The position numbers and the translations under genes are program-made. DNA of 64,000 nucleotides from Owenia fusiformis (lineage: Eukaryota > Annelida > Polychaeta > Sabellida > Oweniidae): the NCBI GenBank assembly GCA_903813345.2, contig CAIIXF020000012.1:434001-498000 (forward strand), in the 5' to 3' direction. How positions within the stretch are numbered: position 1 is the first letter of the stretch; every line of letters starts with the position of its first letter. Positions 1 to 11,312 of the stretch are shown piece by piece. Below the pieces are notes generated by a model. It was not told where the DNA came from. It searched no databases and worked only from the letters and a program-made list of their open reading frames with translations.

Positions 1-3000
1 TAGGAGTATTGAATGCTTCAGACATGAGTTCTCATTTAGAAATGTTAGTTTATTTATTTTCCAAGTGAGGTATAGCGATAAAAATATTGCGTGCGATCTG
101 GAAAATTTTGATTCGCTGAATTTCACATGGTAGCTTGAAGCTAGATCATGTGATATTACCACACGATTGTCCATTACTTAGTTTATTAAATCTGAATGCG
201 AAGGTTTCATGAAAATCGGGATTATCTGTTTTAAGAGCATCTGGACGACGTTAGCTTCAGTGAATCAGTTTTCTATTAATAGCTTAAAAGTAACATCCAT
301 TGTCGGATTTAACATATTTTCTGTGTTATCTCATCGCGGAATCATTTGTAGTATACCTGTATAAACTACCACATGGTCATATTTAAGCCTCTTTGTAAAT
401 ATGTTTACATGTTGAACCAAATCTGTTCCAAATCCTTAGTTTAGTTTCATTTAATTTATGGAGTATATCTATTTAAGAAAAGGTACAGGACTATCAAATA
501 TGTGCATGCAAATGTAATGTTTGAGTTAAATGTCAGGCTCTGTAGTTAAGTTGGTTATTTAGTTGTATCTTTATGGACAATAAAACTAAGATCGACTGCA
601 AATTCAGGTTCCTAATGGAGATATTTTAAGTGAAATGATGAACCAAAAATGTAAAACGGCCAAACTCACTACATGAAAAGTACGAAAATTGTATATTTCT
701 TTTTTCCTAATTTTCAGGAGATTTTGACCCGAATGACACTAGGAGCTATACTGTATAATATCGCGGGTTTTAGATGAATTGCTTTGCCTTTGCAATACTC
801 TTGTCTAGTCACCTTGTTACCAACATGCTATGGTTTAAGTACAAAAACAATAGACGTCCTGTCCATTTTATGTCCACTAATTAAAGGTTTTACCTACATC
901 TTTAAGCAAAACAATTTAAATTAACACTGCGATGACAGGTCGCATAATTATAAACTTCACCTGAGTAGGAATACACTGTGGAATAGGCCATGTGAATAGC
1001 GAGTACTAGTACCACTAATTCAAGATGGTCTATACTTTTTCTTCATCCCAGGTGAGACGAACAAAAGTACACCCAAAACATAATATTTTATCATTGCATT
1101 GTAGTCTTGCAGCAAGCCCCTTCGACTCCTCCACTGCACTTCATATCCACAAAGAGTGTAGTGGAGATGGGCCTTGCATAGTAAAAGAGAAAGGTAATAA
1201 AAGTATATTAATATATACAGTCAGTCATTAGGAGTTGCGTCCAGTGATTCCAGAAAGGGGGGGGGGTGCGTCAGTTGAGGCAAGCATAAGGTGCATGCAA
1301 TATGATCTCCCCTTCTACAATCTGTAAGGATGCCTGATGTATAAATACACATGCACAGTTGCAATCATGTTTTGTCGGGGACGAGAACAGAACCCCTGGA
1401 TAATATAGTCCCTCCATAAATTCGTTCTCTACAATATGAACGGAAAATCTAATTTTCTGCATATTCCATATTTCGAAACATAAACTCCATCGTGTCTGAC
1501 TCTTATATACAGCCCTCTTTGTCAGACATTTAAAGTGAAGAGAAAACGAGGAACGGTTGTGTAGAATGTTTCCACGAGTAAGGCAGCTATTTTTAAAGCT
1601 GTCTGAAGCAGCTTATCACAAGTCACCCTAACAAGCAAACTGAAATTGCAGCAACCGCTGGATGCCGAAGGAGGCACTTGGCTCACTATAATATATTGTG
1701 AGGGGAACGGGAAATAGAAGCAAATGAAAACACCAGTGTGAAAAGCAAACATGGGATGAATTTCTAAATTTGATAGACTGATATCAGGTACCATTCATGT
1801 AAATCCAAAAGAAAATGAATTGTTTTGACCCGACCAGGATAATATCGTTGAAACAAGATAAGCCTAACAGGCTTTCCTTTATGTAAGACTCATCTTTCAT
1901 CTTGGGATTAGTCAGACGCCGTACACTAAATAACCTTACATTGTTAGAAACGAGATAGCGTTCGGAATTACGCAGCATTATTTTCCAAACATAGTATAAC
2001 GAATAGCCTTGCCCAAGTCACTTTTACTTATCTTGATTTCTATTATGACCGGCGGTAATAATTCAAGATCAGATAAGTAAAAAATACCGACTTGGGCAAG
2101 GCTATATAACGAATAGTATATGTGATAGAAAACATCGTTTCTGTTCCTTATTTTTTGGCACAAACTTAACAAAATTTGCAAAATTCTTCTTCTACTTGTC
2201 AATCGTGTTAAGTTTTGAATTTAGTGTAATGAGTTTAATGTAAATATGTAAGCGTAGGTGCCAAAAATGAGAAATGATCTGATGATAAACCAAACCAAGA
2301 AAGAGAAACAACTAAAACTGTACAACCAGTTATATAGATATATGGATGACAAGGATAACAATATCCCAAACCATGATCTAACTCACATACCCCAAAATAG
2401 AGAATGGTTCGTTGTAATGACATATAGGACTACAATAAATGATTCAAGAGGGTGACTGACAAGTTCATATTGGATTAATCCAACAAAATATGATTGGCCA
2501 ACTTCATTGGAATTGACGAGTGATTTTTTAAATATTCATTATTATATCAGTACAAACAAACACAGAAACACATATTTCACCTAATAAATATGTTCGCAAT
2601 ATGTAAACACGATTGCTGTATTCAGACGTAATATAATGGTTCCCATCAAGTACGTCAGTCTTTGTTGACTTTATTTGTTAGAGTTAAGAATAAGTTGTTG
2701 AGTCAACTTAGACATTTATAGAAATGCAGAGATTATACCATTCAAATACATGGCATTGCAATCCACATGTACTACATGTATCACTGTCCGTTAATGTGTA
2801 AACTGAAGAGATCACCGAGGTTAAGTTGACTTTAACGTCTCGACATTAACCAGCAATTAAAAAAGAAATAAAGGTGGTATCTAGGAGACCAAGGGTTAAT
2901 CTCACTTATCCGTTGCCTTGAACACTGTTGTAAGTGAACATTTTAAGTGCTGGTCCAACCACCGGAGCTCAACCGACAACTTTAAAAATTTCATCAAACT

Positions 3001-4289
3001 ATTGTGTTTAAGGCTACCTGAAAACAGGTACACAATAATATGAAAATTAAATGTATTTTACTTTTAATTAAAATACCCCAACTTTTGTGTACCATATGTA
3101 CCTTGGACCATTCGCCATGTTCATGTAACTTACTGTAATTAATCGTAGACAAACTTGGCTACACACAGCAAGTACTAGTTAGTCTAGATAACGTACTCCA
3201 TCTGCAGGTATATGTACATCATGTGTATAAACCTGGTGAGAACGTCCATATTGATGTTTGCTACCTTCAGTTAGTATGATGAATGTAAGCTTTAGGCTAT
3301 CAGATGACCATAGGGTGTCCGTGCCGTCCATCCCTAAGGGACCCTAACCTTAGTAATCATGATCAGTAATAAGGGTAACCCCTTATTCTTTTTCAGTGTA
3401 TTTCAAGAATAAACCAAATTCCCATAAAGCTGTAACATACCCATGAATTACTGATTATAAGGGGGGGGGGGGGTGAATATTAACGAAAATCCACTTTCAA
3501 TAAAATCATACAGTTGTAGCTGTCCGAAATAGTTTAATAATATAAAACTCTAATGAATTGAGATAAACGAAATGATCTCATTCTCAACCGTTATTCATAA
3601 ATCATTTCATATCAATATCTAGACACTATATCTCAAAATACTGAGTATGTACTCTAAGTTCATGTACTTACTTTAAATGATAAGTAGTAACATGTAAACT
3701 GTATTATAAACTTTGTAAGATTGAATGAAAGTTAAAAACAGACTTACCTGAACTCAGCCGCTATGTTCCCGTATTCCTTACTGCAACAACCCTGTAGATG
3801 ATGATGCTCTGTGCTAACACACTGTAACCTCCTGGTTTATTTTGGGCATCAAAATACCACGAAGTTAAGGTATAGATAACACCTTCACTTAAACTTAGAC
3901 GTTAATTTATCTCACGCATGCGCATTTGACACCTAGATATATTTACTTACAGTTCAATTTAAGTGGCCTCTATTGAAGGCATTCAGAAATAAGTACATAT
4001 ACTCAAGTGGATTTAGGAATACGCTTTGTTTAGAAATATTATGTTTTATATTTAGAGAATATTAAATGTTATTGACTTTATGACCGACAAAAGCTAGATA
4101 TTTGCAAAGATAAAATGGAATGTCTTTTGTTCGGCCTACAGCGCATTTCTTGTATCAGCTTTACATCAAAGTAACGTATTGAAAATGTACTCATGAGTTT
4201 TTAATTCAAGGAAAATATATAGTAATTTTAAATCATAGCAAAACAGTTATCTTTTCTATAACGATAAAATGCATTTATTAATATTTAAA
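1..4289. other. Non-coding, AT-rich intergenic DNA
   Basis: No protein with recognisable domains and no RNA gene is visible. Open frames are short (under 95 codons) and look random. The stretch holds one hairpin near 2.0-2.1 kb, listed separately, and a run of 13 G near 3.46 kb. I see nothing else that can be supported. Confidence 0.6.
1995..2116. repeat. Hairpin insertion flanked by 12-bp direct repeats
   Basis: Arms at about 2005-2037 and 2069-2103 are reverse complements over about 33 bases (left arm begins AGCCTTGCCCAAGTC, right arm ends GACTTGGGCAAGGCT). TATAACGAATAG occurs just outside each arm (1995-2006 and 2105-2116). This resembles a very small MITE-like insertion with a target duplication, but the direct repeat overlaps the palindrome edge, so the boundary is uncertain. 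Confidence 0.5.
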
Positions 4290-6340
4290 TAACAGACGTG
4301 CTAGTGGTATGGACGGTGTATCATCTGAGCATCTTAAATATGGTGGAATGGCACTTATTAATATTTTAACTGCGATTTTTGATGCTATTTTTAAGTATGA
4401 ACATGTACCAAGTAGTTTAAAAGTAGGAGTTATGATAACACTGTATAAAGGTGGTAACAAGGATGTTCTTGATAAAGATAACCACCGGGGAATAACTCTA
4501 ATGAGTACATATAGTAAGATATTAGATAGGTTGATTTTAAACCGTAGCAAATGTTGTGATCATTTTAATAGGTCAAAACTTCAATATGCAGCACAGTCAG
4601 GGTCATCTTGTATTGACACCTCCCTTGTCCTTAGGGAAACAGTTGCCCATCAACTTGAAAATGGCTCAGATGCCTATGTTTTGGCAATTGACGTGAAAAA
4701 GGCATTTGATACGGTTTTTACAAATGGCTTGATGTTTTTGTTATATAATCAGGGTATCAACGGAAAATTGTGGAAAATTATCTATGAGACATATGTAGGA
4801 TATCGTTGCTGTGTTAAGGTCAATGGTATATTAAGTAATTTATTTTATGTTCAACAAGGGGTCCACCAAGGTGGGGTCCTTTCTATGGAATTGTATGTAA
4901 GATTCATGAACCCTTTGTTATTAGAATTAGAGAGCTCTGGACATGGATGTCAGGTACGGGGGATAAACTGTGTTGCTCCATCGTACGCAGATGACACCAT
5001 ACTGGTATCAATGTTCAGACATAGCATGCAAGAAATGCTGCACATTCTTTATAATTATGCAAATAGATGGAGATTTGAGATCCATCCAGGGAAATGTGCA
5101 GCAGTTCACTTTACTAGAAGTAGTTTTAAAGATGTCCAACCTTTTGATTTCGGATCCGCTAAGATTCCGATAAACAAAGACCTTGTTCATCTTGGGTTAC
5201 CAGTTACACAGCGGGATATAGCCTATCACTTAGACAATGTAACATCTAGGGCAAGGCGCAATTTCTATGCCACTGTAGACTGTGTCACCCCCGAAAAGTG
5301 TAGCGTAAATCCCCTACCTGCTTCTAATTTATATTGGACTGTTTCAATTCCTACCATGCTATATGGTGTCGAGGTATTAAATTATAATGTATCAAATATT
5401 AAAACTTTAGAAAAGGTGCATGCCAATTCGGCCAGGTCAATTCAATCTCTTCCAAAGAACACAACTGATTGTGCCGCGATTGCTCAACTTGGTTGGACAG
5501 GTATAAGCGAAACTATTGCAATCAGGAAGCTCATGTATTTCTGGCACATCTTTAATACTAGTGTTGGTATTTGTAAGAAGTTAAGCATCTTTAGATGGTA
5601 TGCTATACTATATAGCTTCTTCGTAGATAAATGTGCTGTAACAGTTTCATCACCAATTAGGGAAATTATACAACTTGGAATGCAATATGATCTTATAGGA
5701 AGAATGGATAGCTATATTTCTAATAACACATTTCCATCCAAGTGGCACTGGAAAAAGATAGTGAAAAGTTCTGTTCTTACAAAGTCTCTGCAAAGATGGC
5801 GTTTTCAATGTATGACATATAATAAAATCAAACATTATAGAGAAGTAGTAACTACTCGTACTCCAATAGTCTGGTACCAGCTATGTAAATACAAACCTGA
5901 AATGATATTCAAATGTAAACTTATGGTGAGACTACTGGTTGGTGAAGGTGTTGGTCGTCATACCGAGCCAAATGTGAATAGGGTATGCCCAATGTGTAAT
6001 TCGCATGAATCTTTGTTACATTTTATTAAGTTTTGTGATGTGCTGGAAACAATTAGAGATCCTATACGACCTTACTTAGGCGGAAGTGACATAAATGTAA
6101 TTGAAAATATTTTTGCCCCAAATGAATATGATGATTGTATTATAATAGCCAGGACAGTGTATCATATGTACCAACTGAGAACTAGATTTCTCAATTCTCT
6201 AAACGTCCTGCACTAAACAACTACTGTATATTTTGTTATATTTTTGTATGTTTTTTCTTCATAACCTTTTATAACCTTTTATGTTAAACTATATGTATAT
6301 GATCAGAATTGGTCGCAATAAAGAAATATATATATATATA
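4290..6340 (+). mobile_element. 5'-truncated non-LTR retrotransposon (LINE)
   Basis: The element starts inside the reverse transcriptase domain, runs through the end of the ORF at 6216, and ends with a short 3' UTR, an AATAAA-type signal near 6318 and an AT-rich microsatellite tail near 6325-6342. No endonuclease domain is present, consistent with 5' truncation on integration. It is related to the second LINE at 21.3-24.6 kb: both share the unusual GVHQGG...SMELY stretch in the catalytic core. No clear target-site duplication was found. Confidence 0.85.
4309..6216 (+). CDS. LINE reverse transcriptase fragment (635 aa)
   Basis: This is the C-terminal part of a LINE ORF2-type protein, which copies LINE RNA into DNA at a nicked target. 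In order: fingers/palm motif NHRGITLMSTYSKI (about residues 62-75), AIDVKKAFDTVF (RT motif A, catalytic Asp), QQGVHQGGVLSMELY (template-grip region), SYADDTILV (YADD catalytic pair near residue 227), a long C-terminal domain, and CPMCN...HFIKFC, a CCHC-type zinc-knuckle near residues 565-583. The first Met is not the native start: the frame stays open upstream and the sequence aligns internally with the 992-aa LINE protein at 21.6-24.6 kb. The RT frame has no stops, so the insertion may be young. The clade was not assigned. Confidence 0.85.
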   Translation: MDGVSSEHLKYGGMALINILTAIFDAIFKYEHVPSSLKVGVMITLYKGGNKDVLDKDNHRGITLMSTYSKILDRLILNRSKCCDHFNRSKLQYAAQSGSSCIDTSLVLRETVAHQLENGSDAYVLAIDVKKAFDTVFTNGLMFLLYNQGINGKLWKIIYETYVGYRCCVKVNGILSNLFYVQQGVHQGGVLSMELYVRFMNPLLLELESSGHGCQVRGINCVAPSYADDTILVSMFRHSMQEMLHILYNYANRWRFEIHPGKCAAVHFTRSSFKDVQPFDFGSAKIPINKDLVHLGLPVTQRDIAYHLDNVTSRARRNFYATVDCVTPEKCSVNPLPASNLYWTVSIPTMLYGVEVLNYNVSNIKTLEKVHANSARSIQSLPKNTTDCAAIAQLGWTGISETIAIRKLMYFWHIFNTSVGICKKLSIFRWYAILYSFFVDKCAVTVSSPIREIIQLGMQYDLIGRMDSYISNNTFPSKWHWKKIVKSSVLTKSLQRWRFQCMTYNKIKHYREVVTTRTPIVWYQLCKYKPEMIFKCKLMVRLLVGEGVGRHTEPNVNRVCPMCNSHESLLHFIKFCDVLETIRDPIRPYLGGSDINVIENIFAPNEYDDCIIIARTVYHMYQLRTRFLNSLNVLH

Positions 6341-6688
6341 AAACATGATGAACATATCTAGCTTTATTTTGAAAGTTTAGCATATTTATAAAATATTCGT
6401 TCGATTTTTAAAATATATTTCTATCTGATTGACATTACAGCGTATCCTCATGTCTTCACACACTTTTTAAAATGCTTTAAAAGTTTATATATAATAAATC
6501 ATTAATTTAAAATGGTTGAAATAATTCTAGCCGTGCCCGATCTCGGGCATGATCTATCCAATAAAATAAAGAAAACAATGTGTTTCACAGTTTCTAAACC
6601 TTCGTTTCAAAAATGGCGGGAAATTCAAATATTTGAAATTATAAGATGAATTATAAACCTTTAGGTAGTTGTATACCTGTGATCGTAG

Positions 6689-7735
6689 GTACACTCCCCT
6701 CCATAAGTTTGGCAACCTTAGCTCCCCCATTGAACTACATGTTAAAGCCTCTTTACCTTTGAATTTTTATTTACTTAACCGGCGATGAAAAAGTTTATAA
6801 TATTGATGGAATTCGTAACTTGACTTTATTTCCAATACCTCCAAATTTTCTCCATTTTTTCCTCAAATACAATAGGTCGAAAATTGATGATGAATTTGAT
6901 GAATTTTAGAAAATCGTCATTCCCATGTAATCCAATGGGAAATGGAGGGTTCGGGGCAAATCAGAAATCGGGATATCTTTTCAGTAAAAGATTCAGCAAA
7001 AGATTCAGAGAATTGAATTGTCTAACTTTTATCATCCTCCTAAGCAGGTGTCTAGAATCCGTACCTCCTTCTTCCCCCTGCTATAAGCAGTTAGCATTTC
7101 CCCGATTAAGAACTCGCAATTTGATTGGCTGTCGCAACACTGCGACAGATATCATGTATACGTCATCGGCGCATAATAAGATCACGTGATTCAGTTTCAA
7201 TCGGGCGCGTCCAACTTGGTTATAGCAGGGGGTAAAAAGAAAGAAGATATTCTGGATTTTGAAGCCCTGTGATCGGAGGATGAACTTTTATGTACACTAA
7301 GTGTTTAGTTTATTTGATGAATACTAAAGTTACAGCGCTTCAAAGTCATTTTTGAAAATAATTTTTCGCCTCCTGTGTTATTTCAATGGGAGAGGTTTTT
7401 TGAAAAACAATTTTGACTTTAAAGCCCTATAACTTTGTAAAACCTGAAGAAACATATTAATCTTTTGTTAAATAAAGTTAGCAAATTCAATTGCCTGCCT
7501 AACTCGTATTTTTGCAAGGACTCTGGTGGATGGATATTCTGTCATATGATTTGCGGCAAACCTACCATTTCCCATTGGTTAACATGGGAATGTCGATTTT
7601 CAAAAATTAATCATCAATTTTCGACTTATTGTAATTGAGGAAAAAATTGAATAACAAAAATGCAACGGTAAAGGGGCTTTAACAAGTAGTTCAATGGGGG
7701 AGCTAAGGTTGCCAAAATTATGGAGGGGAGTGTAC
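6689..7735. mobile_element. Long-terminal-inverted-repeat (foldback-like) element, non-autonomous
   Basis: The left end (GTACACTCCCCTCCATAA, then GGCAACCTTAGCTCCCCC) reappears reverse-complemented at the right end (GGGGGAGCTAAGGTTGCC, then GGAGGGGAGTGTAC). Similarity between arms continues well inside: the left-arm segment around 6900-6960 (CCCATGTAATCCAATGGGAA) matches the right arm around 7560-7600 in inverted orientation. Arms are therefore a few hundred bases long. No transposase is encoded; the 101-codon frame at 6884 lies in an arm. A related piece (AGGTGTCCAGAATCCGTACC) occurs near 32.54 kb in the transporter 3' region. Confidence 0.75.
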
Positions 7736-8155
7736 ACTGTAACGTAGTATGCCTTGTTGAACCAAAACTTTCGTATGCGTTGTAAACTCTTATATCTTAC
7801 AATATAAGATATATTTGATATTTCTTAAAGGACGCCAATACGCCTCGTCTTCCTCAAAGGCTATTAAATCTTTTTGGGCAGACTTTAACAAAGGCAAGAC
7901 TTATATACCTCAAACACATTATATTGAATACGTTCACAATGAATGAAGCTTGATTTGTAATACACCAGCGTTGACTCACTGTTTTGTGGACATAGGGGAT
8001 TTTATATTTATTTTTATTTATTTATTTTTTAATAGTTGGGACGGTATTTTCAATATTACTCATTCATCTTTCCATAAGAGTAGACTGAGTTACTGTTTTG
8101 AATTGGACATCTTTAAGAGTATGCAGTTAGTTCATGGATTCATTGACTTTATAAT
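7736..8155. other. Intergenic, nothing recognised
   Basis: AT-rich sequence between the inverted-repeat element and the 39-bp array. The short frame at 7950-8177 runs into the array and has no recognisable motif. Confidence 0.5.
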
Positions 8156-9246
8156 ATCACATTTAGTGCTAAAATAGAATGAAGAGTACTAAATATTAAA
8201 TATCACATTTAGTGCTAAAATAGAATGAAGAGTACTAAATATCACATTTAGTGCTAAAATAGAATGAAGAGTACTAAATATCACAATTAGTGCTAAAATA
8301 GAATGAAGAGTACTAAATATCACATTTAGTGCTAAAATAGAATGAAGAGTACTAAATATCACATTTAGTGCTAAAATAGAATGAAGAGTACTAAATATCA
8401 CATCTAGTGCTAAAATAGAATGAAGAGTACTAAATATTAAATATCACATCTAGTGCTAAAATAGAATGAAGAGCACTAAATATCACATTTAGTGCTAAAA
8501 TGGAATGAAGAGTACTAAATATCACATTTAGTGCTAAAATAGAATGAAGAGTACTAAATATCACATCTAGTGCTAAAATAGAATGAAGAGTACTAAATAT
8601 CACATTTAGTGCTAAAATAGAATGAAGAGTATTAAATATTAAATATCACATCTAGTGCTAAAATAGAATGAAGAGTACTAAATATCACATTTAGTGCTAA
8701 AATAGAATGAAGAGTACTAAATATTAAATATCACATTTAGTGCTAAAATAGAATGAAGAGTACTAAATATCACATTTAGTGCTAAAATAGAATGAAGAGT
8801 ACTAAATATCACATCTAGTGCTAAAATAGAATGAAGAGTACTAAATATCACATCTAGTGCTAAAATAGAATGAAGAGTATTGAATATCACATCTAGTGCT
8901 AAAATAGAATGAAGAGTACTAAATATCACATCTAGTGCTAAAATAGAATGAAGAGTATTAAATATTAAATATCACATCTAGTGCTAAAATAGAATGAAGA
9001 GTACTAAATATCACATCTAGTGCTAAAATAGAATGAAGAGTACTAAATATCACATTTAGTGCTAAAATAGAATGAAGAGTACTAAATATCACATCTAGTG
9101 CTAAAATAGAATGAAGAGTACTAAATATCACATCTAGTGCTAAAATAGAATGAAGAGTATTGAATATCACATTTAGTGCTAAAATAGAATGAAGAGTACT
9201 AAATATCACATTTAGTGCTAAAATAGAATGAAGAGTACTAAATATC
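8156..9246. repeat. 39-bp tandem array, about 28 units
   Basis: The unit begins ATCACATTTAGTGCTAAAAT, continues AGAATGAAGAGTACTAAAT and repeats every 39 bases with few substitutions (ATTTAG or ATCTAG, TACT or TATT). A 7-base ATTAAAT insertion appears in several units and marks a higher-order period. Because 39 is a multiple of three, the minus strand stays open as a 13-residue repeat (IFSTLHSILALNV); there is no sign that it is coding. Confidence 0.95.
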
Positions 9247-9990
9247 AGGGTGAGCCAAAACATTATCAAAACATTATCAAAACATTATCTTGCCATTTGT
9301 ATTCCATCAAATCATTACTCTGTCAATGAAAATCTTTTCATGCAATAAAAATCAGAAAAGAAGATCCCTTTTGTTTTCAGGTTAACATTTTGAATAATTA
9401 TTCAAAGAATAAGCATGTTAAAGCAATTGCAAAAAACAATTACAGCACAGTTACATGGTAAACATACATTTTACAATTTTACAACACAGTATTGGTTAAA
9501 AGTTAGTCTTTAAGAGACGTTATACCATTGGCATTTTTTTATTTACAGGAAAGAATCATCAGTTTCATACAGGAAAAATATATTAAATATATATTGAATA
9601 AAATGTTGACATGGTTCCTATCCATGATTTTTCGAATTATTCGATTGATATTTTTTTATTATCCTTAATGATTTACTTGAAAGATAACATATTGTGTTAA
9701 TGAGAAATGTCATATTTTTAGAAAAGTACTCATAATAAAAGATATGACCGTCTAAAATCGTTTGCCATATTATAACTGGTCATTTGAAGCTATATTTTGG
9801 AACTCATTTTGCACTCATACATCTATATCATAACGTTTTTGGAATCCATGGCTTATTAAAATATAGTTTATGAAGGTTTTGGCCCATTTTGTATTTGTTT
9901 CATTTCCAAAATCGATGAATCATTACTACAATACAATATAATATTGTATTACATACCTAGCGAAGCATTTGTATGGATGTCAATGGAGCT
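9247..9990. other. Intergenic; three direct AAAACATTATC copies at left edge
   Basis: Starts CAGGGTGAGCC directly after the array, then AAAACATTATC three times in tandem (about 9257-9290). The rest is AT-rich with no gene that can be supported. Confidence 0.5.
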
Positions 9991-9994
9991 GAAG

Positions 9995-10025
<31 letters not shown>

Positions 10026-10388
10026 TACTGGTCAAACTTTTGTACAGGGGGTGCCGCTGAGACTCAAAATATCTACCCACATCTAGGGATTTCTTTCTCT
10101 AAAATGGACCCACATCTAAGGTTTTTCTTTCAAAAATAGACCCACTTCAAGGTAATTTAAAAAAAACAAGACCCACTTTCGGCGATTTTTTTCAAAAACA
10201 GTACCCAGTTTTGGGATTTTTTCAAAAAGTAGACCCAGTTCTAGGGATTTTTTCATCAAAATGGGACCCATATCTAGGGGTTTTCCTTCAAAATGGGACC
10301 CACATCTAGGGATTTTTCGGTGAAAAAGTGACCCACTTTAGCGGCACGTCCCCATATAGCCAATAAATGGGAGTACCCCCCGAGCTTA
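9991..10388. mobile_element. Small inverted-repeat element with a 29-G run and internal tandem repeats
   Basis: The left end (GAAGCC, 29 consecutive G at 9997-10025, GTACT, ..., GGGGGTGCCGCT) is mirrored at the right end (AGCGGCACGTCCCC ... GGGAGTACCCCCCGAGCTT). Between them are about eight degenerate copies of a unit containing GACCCACATCTAGGGATTT followed by a T-rich stretch. No protein is encoded. The G-run length may be unreliable in an assembly. Confidence 0.65.
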
Positions 10389-10393
10389 ATGTT

Positions 10394-10509
10394 ATTATGT
10401 CCGTATCATTGAATATATAAATGCCCTCAGTCTATCGTAATATAGCCTTCGCAAGCTCGGGCTACATTAATGAAAGACCTCAGGCATATATTCAATGATA
10501 GGGACATAA
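10394..10509. repeat. Hairpin MITE, copy 1
   Basis: TTATGTCC(G)TATCATTGAATATAT on the left is mirrored by ATATTCAATGATAGGGACATAA on the right, with a central AGCC...GGCT hairpin. A related copy lies at 33.71-33.78 kb with the same CATTGAATATAT...ATAT(A)ATCAATGA...GACATAATG arrangement. Confidence 0.6.
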
Positions 10510-11231
10510 CTGCTAAATATTATACTATATGATTCATCGATTTTTATCGATATATTATATTAAATTTACATTTATATCATATATTTCTATGCAGGGATAA
10601 AAGTGTTTCCAAGTCTGTTTGCGAGGGTAAAGTGTTATCCCTTTAATCCTCGAGAGACACTAGTCTAATAGGCAGGACTAGGGAGCATTTATTTTATCAT
10701 CAGTTCCTAAAAATGCATCCTAATTATGCAAGCAATCAAGAATCAGGATTATACATAAATGGCAGACTTAGCAAATAATTTGAGTTTGATCGGTGATGCC
10801 ACAGCACGTATATCTTCCCAGTAAACTAGATACTTTTGTGTCAACCAGTTGCAAGAAATGATATATTTTGAATGCTGGGAAATATCCTTTCTTCCTTTCC
10901 CGGACTTAGTCAGGGGCGCTGACAAGGAATGTCCCGGTGGGCAGAGCGATGAAAGCACTTGGAAGGTAAGGAGCAGGAAGGAGCGCGATGGATGCGTTGG
11001 TGTTAGATGGCGCTACAAACTTCATGCGCTAGTATCAAGCATTCAATACCGCCTAGTGGGATCAGCAGACACAGAAGGAGTGACACTTCGGCTTTCGGGC
11101 CGCCAGCTCGGCCTTTTCGCCGGCAGGGAAGCGAGCCATTTGGATTGAAGAGAGAGACGCAACAGTTGAACAAAAGCCCCGTGCTAGAACGTCAAGTTGC
11201 ATCACTACCCCCGCCATATGACGTCGGGACA
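10510..11231 (+). promoter_or_regulatory. Probable upstream/5' leader region of the transporter gene
   Basis: This is the stretch before the proposed transporter start codon. From about 10.9 kb base composition is visibly richer in G and C than its surroundings (e.g. CGGGCCGCCAGC near 11.1 kb). A potential donor, GGAAG|GTAAGG, lies near 10.96 kb, so a 5' untranslated exon is possible. No TATA box or other site was identified with confidence. The frame upstream of the ATG is open back to 11007, but that part resembles no SLC6 N-terminus. Confidence 0.3.
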
Positions 11232-11312
11232 ATGGCACCGGAAGTGATAATAAAAGATGGAAAGCCACATTTAACGGATTCTGAAGCGCCCCTTGCAGAA
11301 ACAGATGCTCAG
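11232..11312 (+). CDS. SLC6A4: SLC6A4-like exon 1: start codon and N-terminal tail
   Basis: The ATG at 11232 has a G at +4 and an A at -3 (ACAATGG). It encodes 27 residues, [13 protein letters not shown]... to ...ETDAQ, and ends in phase 0 at CAG|GTAAAT. The next coding exon starts in phase 0, giving ...[13 protein letters not shown], which fits the HQ-GERETW region just before TM1 of human SERT. No homology identifies the first 20 residues; assignment rests on phase, position and the donor. The last bases plus the donor resemble the 36-bp unit that fills the following intron. Confidence 0.6.

Noticed and set aside
8156-9246. CRISPR-like appearance of the 39-bp and other regular arrays
   Set aside because: Units are contiguous with no unique spacers, and the genome is an animal with introns and LINEs.
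8189-9269. Short ORFs in the 39-bp arrays at 8.2-9.3 and 30.6-31.2 kb
   Set aside because: 13-residue repeats caused by a 39-bp period; frames change at each indel.
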